A stretch of DNA of 64,000 bases from contig NZ_CP066308.1 of NCBI RefSeq assembly GCF_016406105.1, forward strand, positions 1,268,501-1,332,500, written 5' to 3'. The notes under the pieces were generated by a model that saw only the letters and a program-made list of their open reading frames with translations, was not told the DNA's origin and searched no databases. Of the stretch, positions 45,212 to 54,122 are shown in pieces. Origin of the DNA: Brevibacillus composti (lineage in GTDB: Bacteria; Bacillota; Bacilli; Brevibacillales; Brevibacillaceae). How positions within the stretch are numbered: position 1 is the first letter of the stretch; every line of letters begins with the position of its first letter. The translations under genes and the position numbers were made by a program.

Positions 45212-45745
45212 ATGATCTACAACAGCTGCTTTGACATCATCGGCCCGATCATGGTCGGTCCCTCCAGTTCGCACACGGCCGGCGTAGTGTCGATCGGAAA
45301 GTTTGTCCATGAACTCTTGGGAGCGGCACCGATACGGGCGGAAGTGATCCTCTATGATTCTTTTGCGGAGACCTACAAAGGGCACGGGACGGACAAAGCC
45401 ATCGTCGGGGGACTGATCGGATTGGACACGGACGATCTGCGCATCCGCGAAGCCCTTTCGTTGGCTTCAGCCCAAGGTGTGGACATCTCGTTTTCCTTTG
45501 CCGAGCGCTGTCCGCTGTACGATCATCCCAACACGGTGCAGGTGATCGCGGAGCTTGGCCAAGAGGTGTATCGCGTATGCGGCGTCTCGCTGGGGGGCGG
45601 CATTTCCAAAATCGTCTCGCTCAATGGCGAGGCCGTAGAGATTTATCTGAACCAGCCCTACGATCCGGGCTTCATTAAACAGGGATTGAAACATCGCGAG
45701 ACGGCGGAGCAAAGGGGCGAAGAAGCATGGATTTCCGTTCCATGA
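45212..45745 (+). CDS. sdaAB: L-serine dehydratase beta subunit lacking the ACT domain
   Basis: The 177-residue subunit shows the SdaAB signature (FDIIGPIMVGPSSSHTAG, GSFAETYKGHGTD-like YDSFAETYKGHGTDKAIVGG). B. subtilis SdaAB has about 220 residues with a C-terminal ACT domain; here the protein stops after the strand region at EEAWISVP and the next gene already begins, so the ACT domain is missing. SD AAGGAGG precedes the ATG, 11 bases after glyA. Together with SdaAA it deaminates serine to pyruvate. Loss of ACT may remove serine-dependent control. Confidence 0.9.
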   Translation: MIYNSCFDIIGPIMVGPSSSHTAGVVSIGKFVHELLGAAPIRAEVILYDSFAETYKGHGTDKAIVGGLIGLDTDDLRIREALSLASAQGVDISFSFAERCPLYDHPNTVQVIAELGQEVYRVCGVSLGGGISKIVSLNGEAVEIYLNQPYDPGFIKQGLKHRETAEQRGEEAWISVP

Positions 45746-46599
45746 CGGAACTGATCGAGCTGTGTGAGCGTGAGAAAAAGAGCATCGCCGAGATCATGAT
45801 TGAGGTCGAAGCGAGCAAATCCAAACGGAGCAAGGAAACCATCATCCAGATGATGAAGGAAAGACTGATCAAGATGAAGGAAGCCGTGGATCTGGGCAGC
45901 GCCGATCCGACGCCGGCTCCGAGCGGCATCTCTGGCGGTGACGCGTATCTGATGGAGAGGTATCGGGAAAAGGAAAAGCCGCTGACTGGCGCGATCGTCT
46001 CCGATGCAATGCGCTACGCCTTTGCCACCTCGGAAACCAATGCCCGGATGGGTGTCATCGTCGCGACCCCCACGGCGGGTTCCGCGGGGATATTGCCAGG
46101 TTGCCTGTTTTCCCTGCATGAAAATGCCCGGTTTACGTACGAGCATCTCGTCATGGGGCTGTTTACGGCCAGTGCGATCGGGTACGTAATCGCCAACCGC
46201 TCCTTCATCTCCGGAGCGGCTGGGGGATGCCAGGCGGAAGTAGGCTCGGCCACGGCGATGGCGGCAGCGGCCATCGTGGAAATCAAGCAAGGAAGCCCGA
46301 AACAGGCGGTCATGGCAGCGGCGATGGCGCTGAAATCGATGCTCGGCCTGGTCTGCGATCCGGTGGCGGGACTGGTCGAAGTTCCGTGCATCAAGCGCAA
46401 TGTAATCGGGACGTCGATCGCTTTTGCCGCGGCAGACATGGCGCTGGCCGGGATTGAAAGCCGAATCCCCTGTGACGAAGTGATCGCCACGATGTATGAG
46501 ATCGGCAGCACCATGCCCCGGGCACTGAGAGAGACGGCGCTGGGCGGACTTGCCGTCACGCCGACGGGACAAGAGATGAAAAAGCGGATTATGGGATAG
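45727..46599 (+). CDS. sdaAA: L-serine dehydratase alpha subunit, iron-sulfur type
   Basis: A 290-residue catalytic subunit. Motifs: PTAGSAGILPGCL, GAAGGCQAEVGSA and CDPVAGLVEVPCIKRN hold the cysteines of the [4Fe-4S] cluster; MGV near 105. It overlaps sdaAB by 19 bases. Oxygen-sensitive like its relatives. It takes serine made by GlyA to pyruvate and ammonia, completing a glycine-to-pyruvate route in the operon. Confidence 0.94.
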   Translation: MDFRSMTELIELCEREKKSIAEIMIEVEASKSKRSKETIIQMMKERLIKMKEAVDLGSADPTPAPSGISGGDAYLMERYREKEKPLTGAIVSDAMRYAFATSETNARMGVIVATPTAGSAGILPGCLFSLHENARFTYEHLVMGLFTASAIGYVIANRSFISGAAGGCQAEVGSATAMAAAAIVEIKQGSPKQAVMAAAMALKSMLGLVCDPVAGLVEVPCIKRNVIGTSIAFAAADMALAGIESRIPCDEVIATMYEIGSTMPRALRETALGGLAVTPTGQEMKKRIMG

Positions 46600-46613
46600 T
46601 GGGAGGAACCGTG

Positions 46614-47003
46614 ATGAGTGACGTTCGAGAAGGTTTGGCATACAGCAGGGAGCATGAGTGGGTGGAAAAACTGAGTGAGACGCGGGTGCGGGTCGGAATC
46701 TCCGACTTTGCCCAGGAACAGCTGGGTGACCTCGTGTTTGTAGAGCTTCCGGAGGTGGGGGCGAAGGTGACGATGGACGAAAGCCTCGGCTCCATCGAGT
46801 CCGTAAAAGCCGTTTCCGACATTTTTTCTCCCGTCAGCGGCACGGTTGTGGAAGTGAACGGGAAGCTGGAAAATGACCCGGAGGCGATCAATCAAGACCC
46901 GTACCAAGAAGGCTGGCTGGTTGTCATTGAGCTGAGCGATCCGGACGAGCTGAATCAATTGCTTACGGCCGAACAGTACGCCGAGTTTGTCTCGGAAGAA
47001 TAA
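46614..47003 (+). CDS. gcvH: Glycine cleavage system H protein
   Basis: A 129-residue lipoyl carrier that moves the aminomethyl group between the P and T proteins. The lipoylation lysine lies in SIESVKAVSD (about residue 63); the N-terminus YSREHEWVEK is typical. SD GGGAGG fits the ATG at 46614. It ends the riboswitch operon; gcvT and gcvP are not here. H protein also serves in lipoate transfer, so the copy may do either. Confidence 0.93.
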   Translation: MSDVREGLAYSREHEWVEKLSETRVRVGISDFAQEQLGDLVFVELPEVGAKVTMDESLGSIESVKAVSDIFSPVSGTVVEVNGKLENDPEAINQDPYQEGWLVVIELSDPDELNQLLTAEQYAEFVSEE

Positions 47004-47035
47004 ACAGGCAGGCAGCAGCGGAATAGGGGAGACGG

Positions 47036-47078
47036 ACAGGTCTTTTATGGCATAAACCATAAGGGACCTGTTTTTTTT
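47036..47078 (+). terminator. Terminator after gcvH
   Basis: ACAGGTC-TTTTATGG and CCATAAGG-GACCTGT form a long stem followed by nine T. Confidence 0.85.
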
Positions 47079-47112
47079 TGATGTATTGTTGCATTTGCAG
47101 GTATAAGCCCGG

Positions 47113-47127
47113 ATTTTTCTGACAATA
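47113..47127 (+). promoter_or_regulatory. Candidate CodY box upstream of codY
   Basis: ATTTTTCTGACAATA matches 12 of 15 positions of the CodY consensus AATTTTCWGAAAATT, about 40 bases before the codY start. Suggests autoregulation. Confidence 0.4.
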
Positions 47128-47164
47128 ATGCAAGTATACATAACCGTAAGGAGGAAAAATTGGA

Positions 47165-47947
47165 ATGAATTTACTGGAGAAAACAAGAAGGATTAATGTC
47201 ATGCTTCAAAAAACCATGGGAGGAAGCGGCGTAGGTTATCATGATCTTGCCCGTCTGCTGGCGGATGTGATCGGGGCCAATGTGTATATCGTGACCGCAG
47301 ACGGCAGCATTCTCGGAAACGGCGTGCGCGAGGAGTACGGAATCGGAACGGGACCAGATGGAAATCCTGGCGGCATGCTGCCCTCCGGCTACAATCAAAA
47401 GCTGCTGGAAGTGAATCAGTCCCTGGCCAATGAGGTGGCCCACAGTCCGTACAGCATGGTGCCGGAAGAGTTGCTTCCGCTGTTCCCGCAAATGATGACC
47501 ACAATCGTGCCGATCAATGCGGGCGGCAGCCGCCTGGGCACGCTTGTGCTGCTCCGTGCTTATGGGAATTTTGAGACCGAGGATCTGATTCTCGCCGAAA
47601 TCGGAGCGACGGTGATCGGGATGAAAATCGTTCGCCAGCGCACCGAGCAGATTGAAAATGAGGTGCGCGACAAAACCTTTGCCAAAATCGCCCTCTCCTC
47701 GCTCTCTTACAGCGAACAGATCGCCATCGAAAAAATCATGGAACAGCTCGATGCCAAAGAAGGGTTGCTGGTGGCCAGCCAATTGGCGGATCAAGCCGGT
47801 CTGACTCGGTCGGTCATCGTCAACGCGCTTCGCAAGCTGGCCAGTGCAGGCGTGCTGGAGTCCCGCTCGCTCGGGATGAAGGGAACCTATATCAAGGTAT
47901 TGAATGACAAGTTTCCGTCTGAACTGGCCAAATGGAAAACGTCTTGA
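47165..47947 (+). CDS. codY: GTP-sensing global repressor CodY
   Basis: A 260-residue branched-chain-amino-acid- and GTP-responsive regulator. The N-terminal GAF domain begins [17 protein letters not shown] and the C-terminal winged helix contains [27 protein letters not shown]-like residues (here [20 protein letters not shown]). SD AAGGAGG precedes the ATG. In Bacillus codY follows xerC-hslVU; here it stands alone after the glycine operon, with a possible CodY box, so it is relocated or a paralogue. Confidence 0.93.
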   Translation: [260 protein letters not shown]

Positions 47948-47955
47948 GCCAAAAA

Positions 47956-47988
47956 AGCCCAATCCGCGAAGGATGGGCTCTTTTTTTG
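47956..47988 (+). terminator. Terminator after codY
   Basis: AGCCCAATCC and GGATGGGCT (one bulged A) followed by CT7. Confidence 0.8.
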
Positions 47989-48040
47989 TCTGATCGTGCT
48001 CGATACAGTGCGAAGCAGCGCGGAGCAACCGCCATCCCGT

Positions 48041-49396
48041 TCACACAGAGAGAGGCGCCTGTTCCGCCTCGGAGGCAGGCTTCGCGGTACCGCCCGACAC
48101 CCAGAGAGGGTGCTGTTCCGCTTGGCGGAAATGACGGAACATGAGCAGGCCAAGGCCGAGGACGCCGATGGCGGCGCCGCCGACCAACAGCAGGGTGTGG
48201 GCGGCCAAGATTTTCCTCTCCAGCAGGTAGGAACAGAGGGCGTAGCTGACGGGACCGAGGCCGACGGACATAAAGGTAAGCAGGGACATGACCCGGCCCA
48301 GCATATGCCCGGGAACGATCGTCTGAATATAGATGATGAGCGGAATGTTCGTCATCGCCATCATCGTTCCGGCGATCAGCATCATGGCCAAGCCGAAGGA
48401 GAGCGCACTCATCTGGGATGCGGCCGCTACTCCAAGTCCCATGGCGCTGAGGAACAGCGGGATCAGCAGAAACCGCCCGCGAAATCCATTGCACAGGCCT
48501 GCGACCGCGCCACCGATAATCGTCCCGATTCCCAGCGCCGTACTAAGCGAGCTGTACGCATGGCTGTCCCAGCCGAGCTGCTTGACGAGCAGCGGCAGTC
48601 CCATATTGACCGGACCGGAGAACATCATGTTAATCACGAGCGATGTGCCGAAGATCAGCAGCAGGACCGGAACCGTCCGCGTATAGCGGATGCCTTCGAA
48701 GATTTGACGCAGGAAAGTGCCTTTCTCGGAGGCGGGGGCCGGAAGAGAGGCGGAAGTGTTCTCCTCTGCTTCTGTCTCCAGAGGCCGCAGCCGAAGCGAA
48801 TAAAGAATCAAGGTACCGGCAAAAAAAGCGCCGGACATGAGCAGAAAGGCCCAGGCGTAACTGGTGTTCCGGAGCAGGAGGGCGGCGACCAGGGGACCGC
48901 CGACCAGGCTGATCTGCTGGGCGACCTCAAGCAGGCTGTTGGCTGGAGCCAAGTGTTCGCGGCGGACGACAGAGGGCAGGATGCTGCTGCGGGCCGGCCA
49001 GAAAAAAGCATCCACGGTACCGAACAAAAAGGCGGTGAGATACGCCGCATAGGGCAGAGATTGGCTCGCTGCCAGCCCGTCCTGTAAGAGCAGGAGGCCA
49101 AACCCCGCGATAATGACGCCGCGCGCCAGGATGGAGGCAAACATGATCCATTTGCGATTGTACTTGTCGGCTGCAGCGCCGCCCACCAGCATAAAGATCA
49201 GCCGGGGGATCGACATGCAGAGCAGCGTCGTTCCCAAAATCGCTTCAGATCCGGTGACATCGACGATAAACCAGGAGAGCGCAATGAAAAAAGCGCCGTC
49301 CGCGAGAGCAGACAGGAGATTTCCCGTCCAGAGACGGAGAAACTGGCTGTCTTTCCACAGGTTGTGCTTAGCCTTGGGAGCCGCTGTTTTTGCCAT
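48041..49396 (-). CDS. MFS_3-type efflux transporter
   Basis: A 451-residue, 12-helix pump (NLLSALADGAFFIALSWFIVDVTGS at helix 1; GGAAADKYNRKWIM loop). It belongs to the macrolide/enterobactin-exporter-like group of the major facilitators. Its start overlaps the regulator gene by 29 bases on the same strand, so it is probably that regulator's target. Substrate unknown. Confidence 0.87.
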   Translation of the reverse strand: MAKTAAPKAKHNLWKDSQFLRLWTGNLLSALADGAFFIALSWFIVDVTGSEAILGTTLLCMSIPRLIFMLVGGAAADKYNRKWIMFASILARGVIIAGFGLLLLQDGLAASQSLPYAAYLTAFLFGTVDAFFWPARSSILPSVVRREHLAPANSLLEVAQQISLVGGPLVAALLLRNTSYAWAFLLMSGAFFAGTLILYSLRLRPLETEAEENTSASLPAPASEKGTFLRQIFEGIRYTRTVPVLLLIFGTSLVINMMFSGPVNMGLPLLVKQLGWDSHAYSSLSTALGIGTIIGGAVAGLCNGFRGRFLLIPLFLSAMGLGVAAASQMSALSFGLAMMLIAGTMMAMTNIPLIIYIQTIVPGHMLGRVMSLLTFMSVGLGPVSYALCSYLLERKILAAHTLLLVGGAAIGVLGLGLLMFRHFRQAEQHPLWVSGGTAKPASEAEQAPLSV

Positions 49397-50087
49397 CGGT
49401 TTCCACCCTCCTGCAAATTTTCTCCACGGTCACATCATCGATCCACTCGTAGCCCGGCGGCAGGGATTCATCCTCCGCCGTGTAAATCTGTTCATCCGTC
49501 ATAAATCCGACGGAGACAAAATAGAAAATTTCGTTTGTCTCTGCGGCTTCTCCCGAGGCGATGCGGTGTTGATGCCGCTTTTCCATTTCATCCAGCTCGT
49601 TGAGAAGGGCGCGGTACTTCATCAGCCATGCCTTGATTTCCTCCCGGGGAGCCTTGACCTCCCCATTGCAGGCCAGCACAGGGGGACGCTTTTCTTTTTC
49701 CGTGAAGTAGAGGAAGGACTCTGGGGGAGCATTGTACAAGCGATGAATGCTGCTGCGCAGATGATTCAGCATCGTCTCCTGCAAAAGCATGGTGTCTTCC
49801 TTCAACGAGGGGAGCAAGGATTCGCTCACTTTGAAGTCATAGGCGACAGCGCGGAAAAACTTTTGCAATATCCCGTTTTTCTCCTCCGTGCGCACGACCT
49901 CGACAAAGCCGTGGTTCTCCAGTTCTTTCAGATGGTAATGCACCTTGGAAGGGGTGAGGGAGAGGAGGGTGGCCAATTGCTTCCCGGTCTTCTCTTCCTT
50001 GACCAGATGGGTAATGATGTCCTGGCGCAGGGCGTCACTGATCGCTTTTAACTGCTCCAGCGATTCGATCACCATGTAGCGTTTCAA
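49368..50087 (-). CDS. ArsR-like winged-helix regulator
   Basis: A 239-residue regulator with an N-terminal HTH (LEQLKAISDALRQDIITHLVKEEKTGKQLATLLSLTPSKVHYHLKELENHGFVEV) and a longer C-terminal domain of unknown ligand specificity. It is the first gene of a pair with the MFS pump at 48041, and is divergent from the pump at 50252, so it may govern both from the 160-base AT-rich gap. Confidence 0.85.
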   Translation of the reverse strand: MKRYMVIESLEQLKAISDALRQDIITHLVKEEKTGKQLATLLSLTPSKVHYHLKELENHGFVEVVRTEEKNGILQKFFRAVAYDFKVSESLLPSLKEDTMLLQETMLNHLRSSIHRLYNAPPESFLYFTEKEKRPPVLACNGEVKAPREEIKAWLMKYRALLNELDEMEKRHQHRIASGEAAETNEIFYFVSVGFMTDEQIYTAEDESLPPGYEWIDDVTVEKICRRVETDGKNSGSQG

Positions 50088-50251
50088 TGCTGCTCACCTT
50101 CTTTAGGGAAATTAAACATTCAAAACTGACGGGACGATAAAATATTATTGAACGTATTGTAACAGCTGAACAGACCCTTCAGCAAGAGATTCTCTTCTTT
50201 CTTTCAAAAAAATGTTACAATACGAAAAAAACGGTGAAAGGACCATGATTC

Positions 50252-51475
50252 ATGCCAGTCATTCTCAAACATCCCGTCTTTCGCCGTCTGTACGCGGCTC
50301 ACATCATCCACATCATCGGGAATGAATTTACTTTCATCGCGGTTGTGGGTCTTTTGCACGACCTCAGCGGATCCGGCCTGTCATTTGCAGCGGGAACCGT
50401 TTTTCGTCTGCTCCCTTATGTGATGACCAGCCTGTTTTCCGGCGCTCTTCTGGAAAACTGGGATAAGCGCAGAGTGATGATCACGGTCAACCTCTTGCGC
50501 GGCATCCTGGTCAGCCTCTTTTTCTGGATTACGACGCCAGCCTACTTATGGGCTGTTTTTTTACTGTTGATCCTGGTTAACGTATGCAGCGCCTTTTTCC
50601 AGCCGGCCATGCAGGTCGCCATCGTGAGCGCCGTCCGGGTGGAGGAGCGTCTGCAGGCGAACTCGCTGCTGCAAGGGACGACCTCCTTTTTGATTATCGT
50701 CTGTCAGGGGGTCGCGGCGTTTCTCGTCTATTATTTTTCCTATCGCTTTAATTTTCTCTTGGACGCCGCCTGCTATTTCGTCTCTCTCCTCATCCTGGTC
50801 AAGCTTCCCAAGCTGGCCGAAGCGGAGGCCAAGACGAGCGACGGCTTTTTCACACGGCTTCGCGAAGGTTTTTCCTACATCCGGACCGCTTCCGGGATCA
50901 AGTCGATCCTGGCATACCAGATGGCGGAGCGCATTCTCGGCGCTTACTACATCATGCTCATGTTTCATATCTTGCAGGAGCGGCAGGAGGGCTTGTACGT
51001 ATTTGGCCTCCTCGATATTCCGCTGGGGCTCGGGGGAGTTTTCGCGGGAATCGTCGTCAGCAAATGGGCGGGCGGTGCCGGGGATAAGCGGGTAAATCAG
51101 GCTCTCGGCTGGGCTTTGATCGCGATGGGGCTCGCCGTCTACGGCATTTTCCACGCGGGGCCGATCCTGCTGCTGTCTTTCGCCGTGCTCTTATGCGCAT
51201 TTGCTTCGTTCAGCTCGACGATTATGGCAGTCACCCGGCTGCAGCGCGTGACGGAGCCGGATTACCTCGCTCGCGTCTTTTCGATCAGAGAGATGGCGAC
51301 GATGGGCAGCTTCGCACTGGGCTGCCTGATCGTCGGATACGGAGCGGAAGAAGTGGGCAGCCCGCTCATCTCCAGCGGATTGGCGATTTTTGGGGCGGTC
51401 GCAGGGACGATATGGCTGATCGCGGCACGGATCACGCTGGGGAAAAAGAGCGACGCCTCGGACGATGTGGCGTAA
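50252..51475 (+). CDS. MFS_3-type transporter
   Basis: A 407-residue, 12-helix membrane protein related to the pumps at 48041 and 51647 (HIIGNEFTFIAVVGLLHDLSGSGLSFAAG, then ENWDKRRVMITVNLLRG). The TTG/ATG question is settled by ATG at 50252 with AAAGGA upstream. The 160-base gap to the divergent winged-helix regulator would hold its operator. Substrate unknown. Confidence 0.85.
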   Translation: MPVILKHPVFRRLYAAHIIHIIGNEFTFIAVVGLLHDLSGSGLSFAAGTVFRLLPYVMTSLFSGALLENWDKRRVMITVNLLRGILVSLFFWITTPAYLWAVFLLLILVNVCSAFFQPAMQVAIVSAVRVEERLQANSLLQGTTSFLIIVCQGVAAFLVYYFSYRFNFLLDAACYFVSLLILVKLPKLAEAEAKTSDGFFTRLREGFSYIRTASGIKSILAYQMAERILGAYYIMLMFHILQERQEGLYVFGLLDIPLGLGGVFAGIVVSKWAGGAGDKRVNQALGWALIAMGLAVYGIFHAGPILLLSFAVLLCAFASFSSTIMAVTRLQRVTEPDYLARVFSIREMATMGSFALGCLIVGYGAEEVGSPLISSGLAIFGAVAGTIWLIAARITLGKKSDASDDVA

Positions 51476-51491
51476 ATAGGGTAAAAATTAG

Positions 51492-51530
51492 GCACATTCT
51501 TGCAGATGCGCGGCAAGAATGTGCTTTTTC
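51492..51530 (+). terminator. Terminator between two MFS genes
   Basis: GCACATTCTTG and CAAGAATGTGC form a perfect 11-base stem followed by T5. Confidence 0.85.
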
Positions 51531-51646
51531 TGTGGCAAGAAAAAACGCTGAGAGGCGTGTGGATCGCTTTTAATAAACATAATGATTGAATATGTATAGA
51601 TAATGATTTACAATGATGAAAAGTGGAAAAATGAGGGAGATCTATT

Positions 51647-52954
51647 ATGAAGGAACTATGGGGTCTCGTCGCCTTTCGCTGGTACTGGTTCGGACTTTTT
51701 CTGTCGTCGCTGGGAAATTCGCTCGGCTGGATGGCCCTCGCCTGGTTCGTCATGAAAAAAACCGGCTCGCCTGTCGCGATGGGCGGAGTGGTGCTCTCCT
51801 ACATGCTTTCGGCAGTGGCTGCCGGGCTGGTCGTAGGCGTCCTGCTCGACCGCTTCAACCGACAAAGGCTGATCATCTGGGATAACATCCTCCGCGGGCT
51901 GATCTTCATCGCTCTCGTCGCGGTGCTCCAGCTGGAGTCGGTGCCGCTCTGGATCATGTACGTCCTGATTGTGCTGGCCGGAATCCTGTCGCCGCTCAGC
52001 AGCGCGGGCACGCAGGCGCTCCTGCCGCGGTTGGTGCCGGACAAGGAGCTGCTGGTCAAAGCAAATGGCTTGATGGAGAGCCAGTGGCAAATCACGGGGC
52101 TGTTTGGGCCGGTATTGGCCGGGTTGTTGATCGGCGTCATCGGAGAAGGCATGGTCCTCCTCCTGGATGTGTGTGCCATGTTTGTCTGCGCCTATTGTTT
52201 TGGGCGGATCCCGTCTGCTATGCTCAATCATTCCGCCGGAACCTCCGCTCCCCCGGCAGGAGAGTTTCTCCGCTCTCTCGGGGCTGACCTCTTGACCGGC
52301 TATCGCTTTTTGCTGAGACAGCCGCAGCTGCTCTGGCTGATTTTCTTTACCTTCTTTTTTAATATGGCCTACGGTCCCCTGGAAATAGCCCTGCCGCTTT
52401 ACGCCAATGCCTATCTCGGAGGAGAAGCGGTCGCCATGGGCTTCCTCTGGTCGGCGCTGGCGGCGGGAGCCCTGCTCGGATCGCTGCTGTTCTCCGTGGT
52501 GAACTGGAAAGTGCGGGCAGGCGTGACACTGGCCGCCATCATTGCGCTATGGGGGGTGACGACCCTGCCGCTGGCGTTTTTTACGCGCTTGGACATCGCG
52601 GTCATCTCGATGGCGCTGGCCGGATTCAGCTTCACCCCGTATAACATTTTGTACCGCAGCCATCTGCAAAAAAATATCCCGCCCCATCTGCTCGGGCGGG
52701 TGCTCACCAGCGTCAGGATGATCACCGGGACGGGCATGCCTGCCGGGGCTGGCGCCGCTGGCTTGCTGATTTCGGTGTTGGGGCTTCAGGGCATGTTCCT
52801 CGCCTCGTCCGTGGCTTGCATCGTGATCGGCCTACTCGCTCTGCCGCTGCTCCGCGGACTGGATGCGCCCCCGTTATTTGCGGTTCAACAGGGGAGCGAA
52901 GAGCCGCTTCCAACTGCCGGGCAAAAGAAGGTAGAGCAGGGACAGCAGATGTAG
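51647..52954 (+). CDS. MFS_3-type transporter
   Basis: A 435-residue major facilitator of the same branch as its two neighbours (SSLGNSLGWMALAWFVMKKTGSPVAMG, DRFNRQRLIIWDNILRG). It has its own transcription unit after the strong terminator, with SD GAGGGAG at a slightly long spacing. The 3' end abuts a convergent, frameshifted SDR gene. Substrate unknown. Confidence 0.85.
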   Translation: MKELWGLVAFRWYWFGLFLSSLGNSLGWMALAWFVMKKTGSPVAMGGVVLSYMLSAVAAGLVVGVLLDRFNRQRLIIWDNILRGLIFIALVAVLQLESVPLWIMYVLIVLAGILSPLSSAGTQALLPRLVPDKELLVKANGLMESQWQITGLFGPVLAGLLIGVIGEGMVLLLDVCAMFVCAYCFGRIPSAMLNHSAGTSAPPAGEFLRSLGADLLTGYRFLLRQPQLLWLIFFTFFFNMAYGPLEIALPLYANAYLGGEAVAMGFLWSALAAGALLGSLLFSVVNWKVRAGVTLAAIIALWGVTTLPLAFFTRLDIAVISMALAGFSFTPYNILYRSHLQKNIPPHLLGRVLTSVRMITGTGMPAGAGAAGLLISVLGLQGMFLASSVACIVIGLLALPLLRGLDAPPLFAVQQGSEEPLPTAGQKKVEQGQQM

Positions 52955-53652
52955 CCGGCGGGGCATCGTCAGCTCGTCCTGCCTCCTCTCCACGGCGCGC
53001 AGAATGCGTCGCGCTGTGGCTTCCGGCGTCAGCAGATAGCGGCGGACTTTGCCGCGGTAGGCGCCGGTCTGATCGGCATGATCCAAAAAGGGCGTATCGA
53101 TCGGGCCCGGCATGACGCAGGTGACATGCACCCCGGTCTGCGCCAGCTCGTGGCGGAGCCCTTCGCTGAAGCGGATGACGGCGGCCTTGCTTCCCGCGTA
53201 GACCGCCGCTTTCGCTGTCGCCACATGTCCGGCCAGGGAAGCGATGTTGACGATATGGCCGGTCTTGGCCGCGATCATCATCGGCAAAAAGGCATGCGTC
53301 AAGTAAAGCAAGCCTGCCAGATTGGCATCGACCGTCTGTTTGATGTCCGCCAGACTCATTTCAGCAAAGGGAGCGAACCGTGCATAGCCGGCATTATTGT
53401 ATAAGACGCTGCATCCGCAGTAGGTATTTTTTACCCAATCGGCCAGTTTCTGGCAGCTTTCCGTATCGGCCACATCGACAGGGTAACAGGCGAGAGCAGG
53501 GGGGTTCCCAGCTGCTCTGCCAGTTGGTTCAGCCTCTCATGCGTGCGGCCCGTGGCAATTACGGTATCCCCTTTGTCCAGATGCAGGCGTACCAGAGCCG
53601 ATCCCAGTCCGCCCGTTGCACCTGTGATGACGACAATCTTCGGCGTTTTCAT
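52874..53652 (-). pseudogene. Short-chain dehydrogenase/reductase gene with a homopolymer frameshift
   Basis: The first part has the cofactor motif ITGATGGLGSALV and the second the NNAG motif, the catalytic YAGSK and SLAGH, so together they make a classical 260-residue SDR (NADP or NAD oxidoreductase). The reading frame breaks in a run of six C (plus-strand G run 53499-53504): one extra C would join GTP-PALACYPVDVADTESCQ. Both parts are otherwise intact, so a recent mutation or a sequencing error is likely. Confidence 0.75.
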
Positions 53653-53841
53653 CTACACCCTCCTATTGTTTCGCTCTGCGCGCATCATTTTCTTGGATGA
53701 AATCCCAGCCGCTGCCGGGCTTCTCCCGTGCCCAGGTGCTTGGCTGTGCCCCGTTTGCTGAGCGGCGAAAAGCCACTCTGGATCTGGAAAGTATAAGCCT
53801 ACCGCATGTGGTGAAGGCTAGCCCCTAGGGGGTGAATCCAC

Positions 53842-54057
53842 ATGCCAGTCGTAAAATGCAGTGTAGCAAACTGTGAGTATTGGTCCGAAGGCAATAACTG
53901 TAATGCCGACATGATCATGGTGGAAATCGACGCGCACGCCGAGGCGAACTTCAAAGAAGAGTTCGCAGGCGAGCACGGCCACGACAGCCAGCACAAGGAC
54001 AAAGCCAACACATCGTCCCAGACCTGTTGTCAGACCTTCAAGCCGAAGAAAAAGTAA
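53842..54057 (+). CDS. DUF1540 cysteine-rich protein
   Basis: A 71-residue protein with a DUF1540 motif (VKCSVANCEYWSEGNNCNADMIMVEI): cysteines spaced as in a small metal-binding fold, with two more in QTCCQT. DUF1540 proteins are common in spore formers; their role is not established. SD AGGGGGTGA; terminator behind. Confidence 0.82.
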   Translation: MPVVKCSVANCEYWSEGNNCNADMIMVEIDAHAEANFKEEFAGEHGHDSQHKDKANTSSQTCCQTFKPKKK

Positions 54058-54065
54058 GCGGCCAG

Positions 54066-54105
54066 AAAAAAAGACGTATCCCGGTTGGGGCGATACGTCT
54101 TTTTC
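54066..54105. terminator. Bidirectional terminator
   Basis: AGACGTATC and GATACGTCT flanked by A and T runs between convergent genes. Confidence 0.85.
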
Positions 54106-54122
54106 TCATGGCGAGGTTCGTG

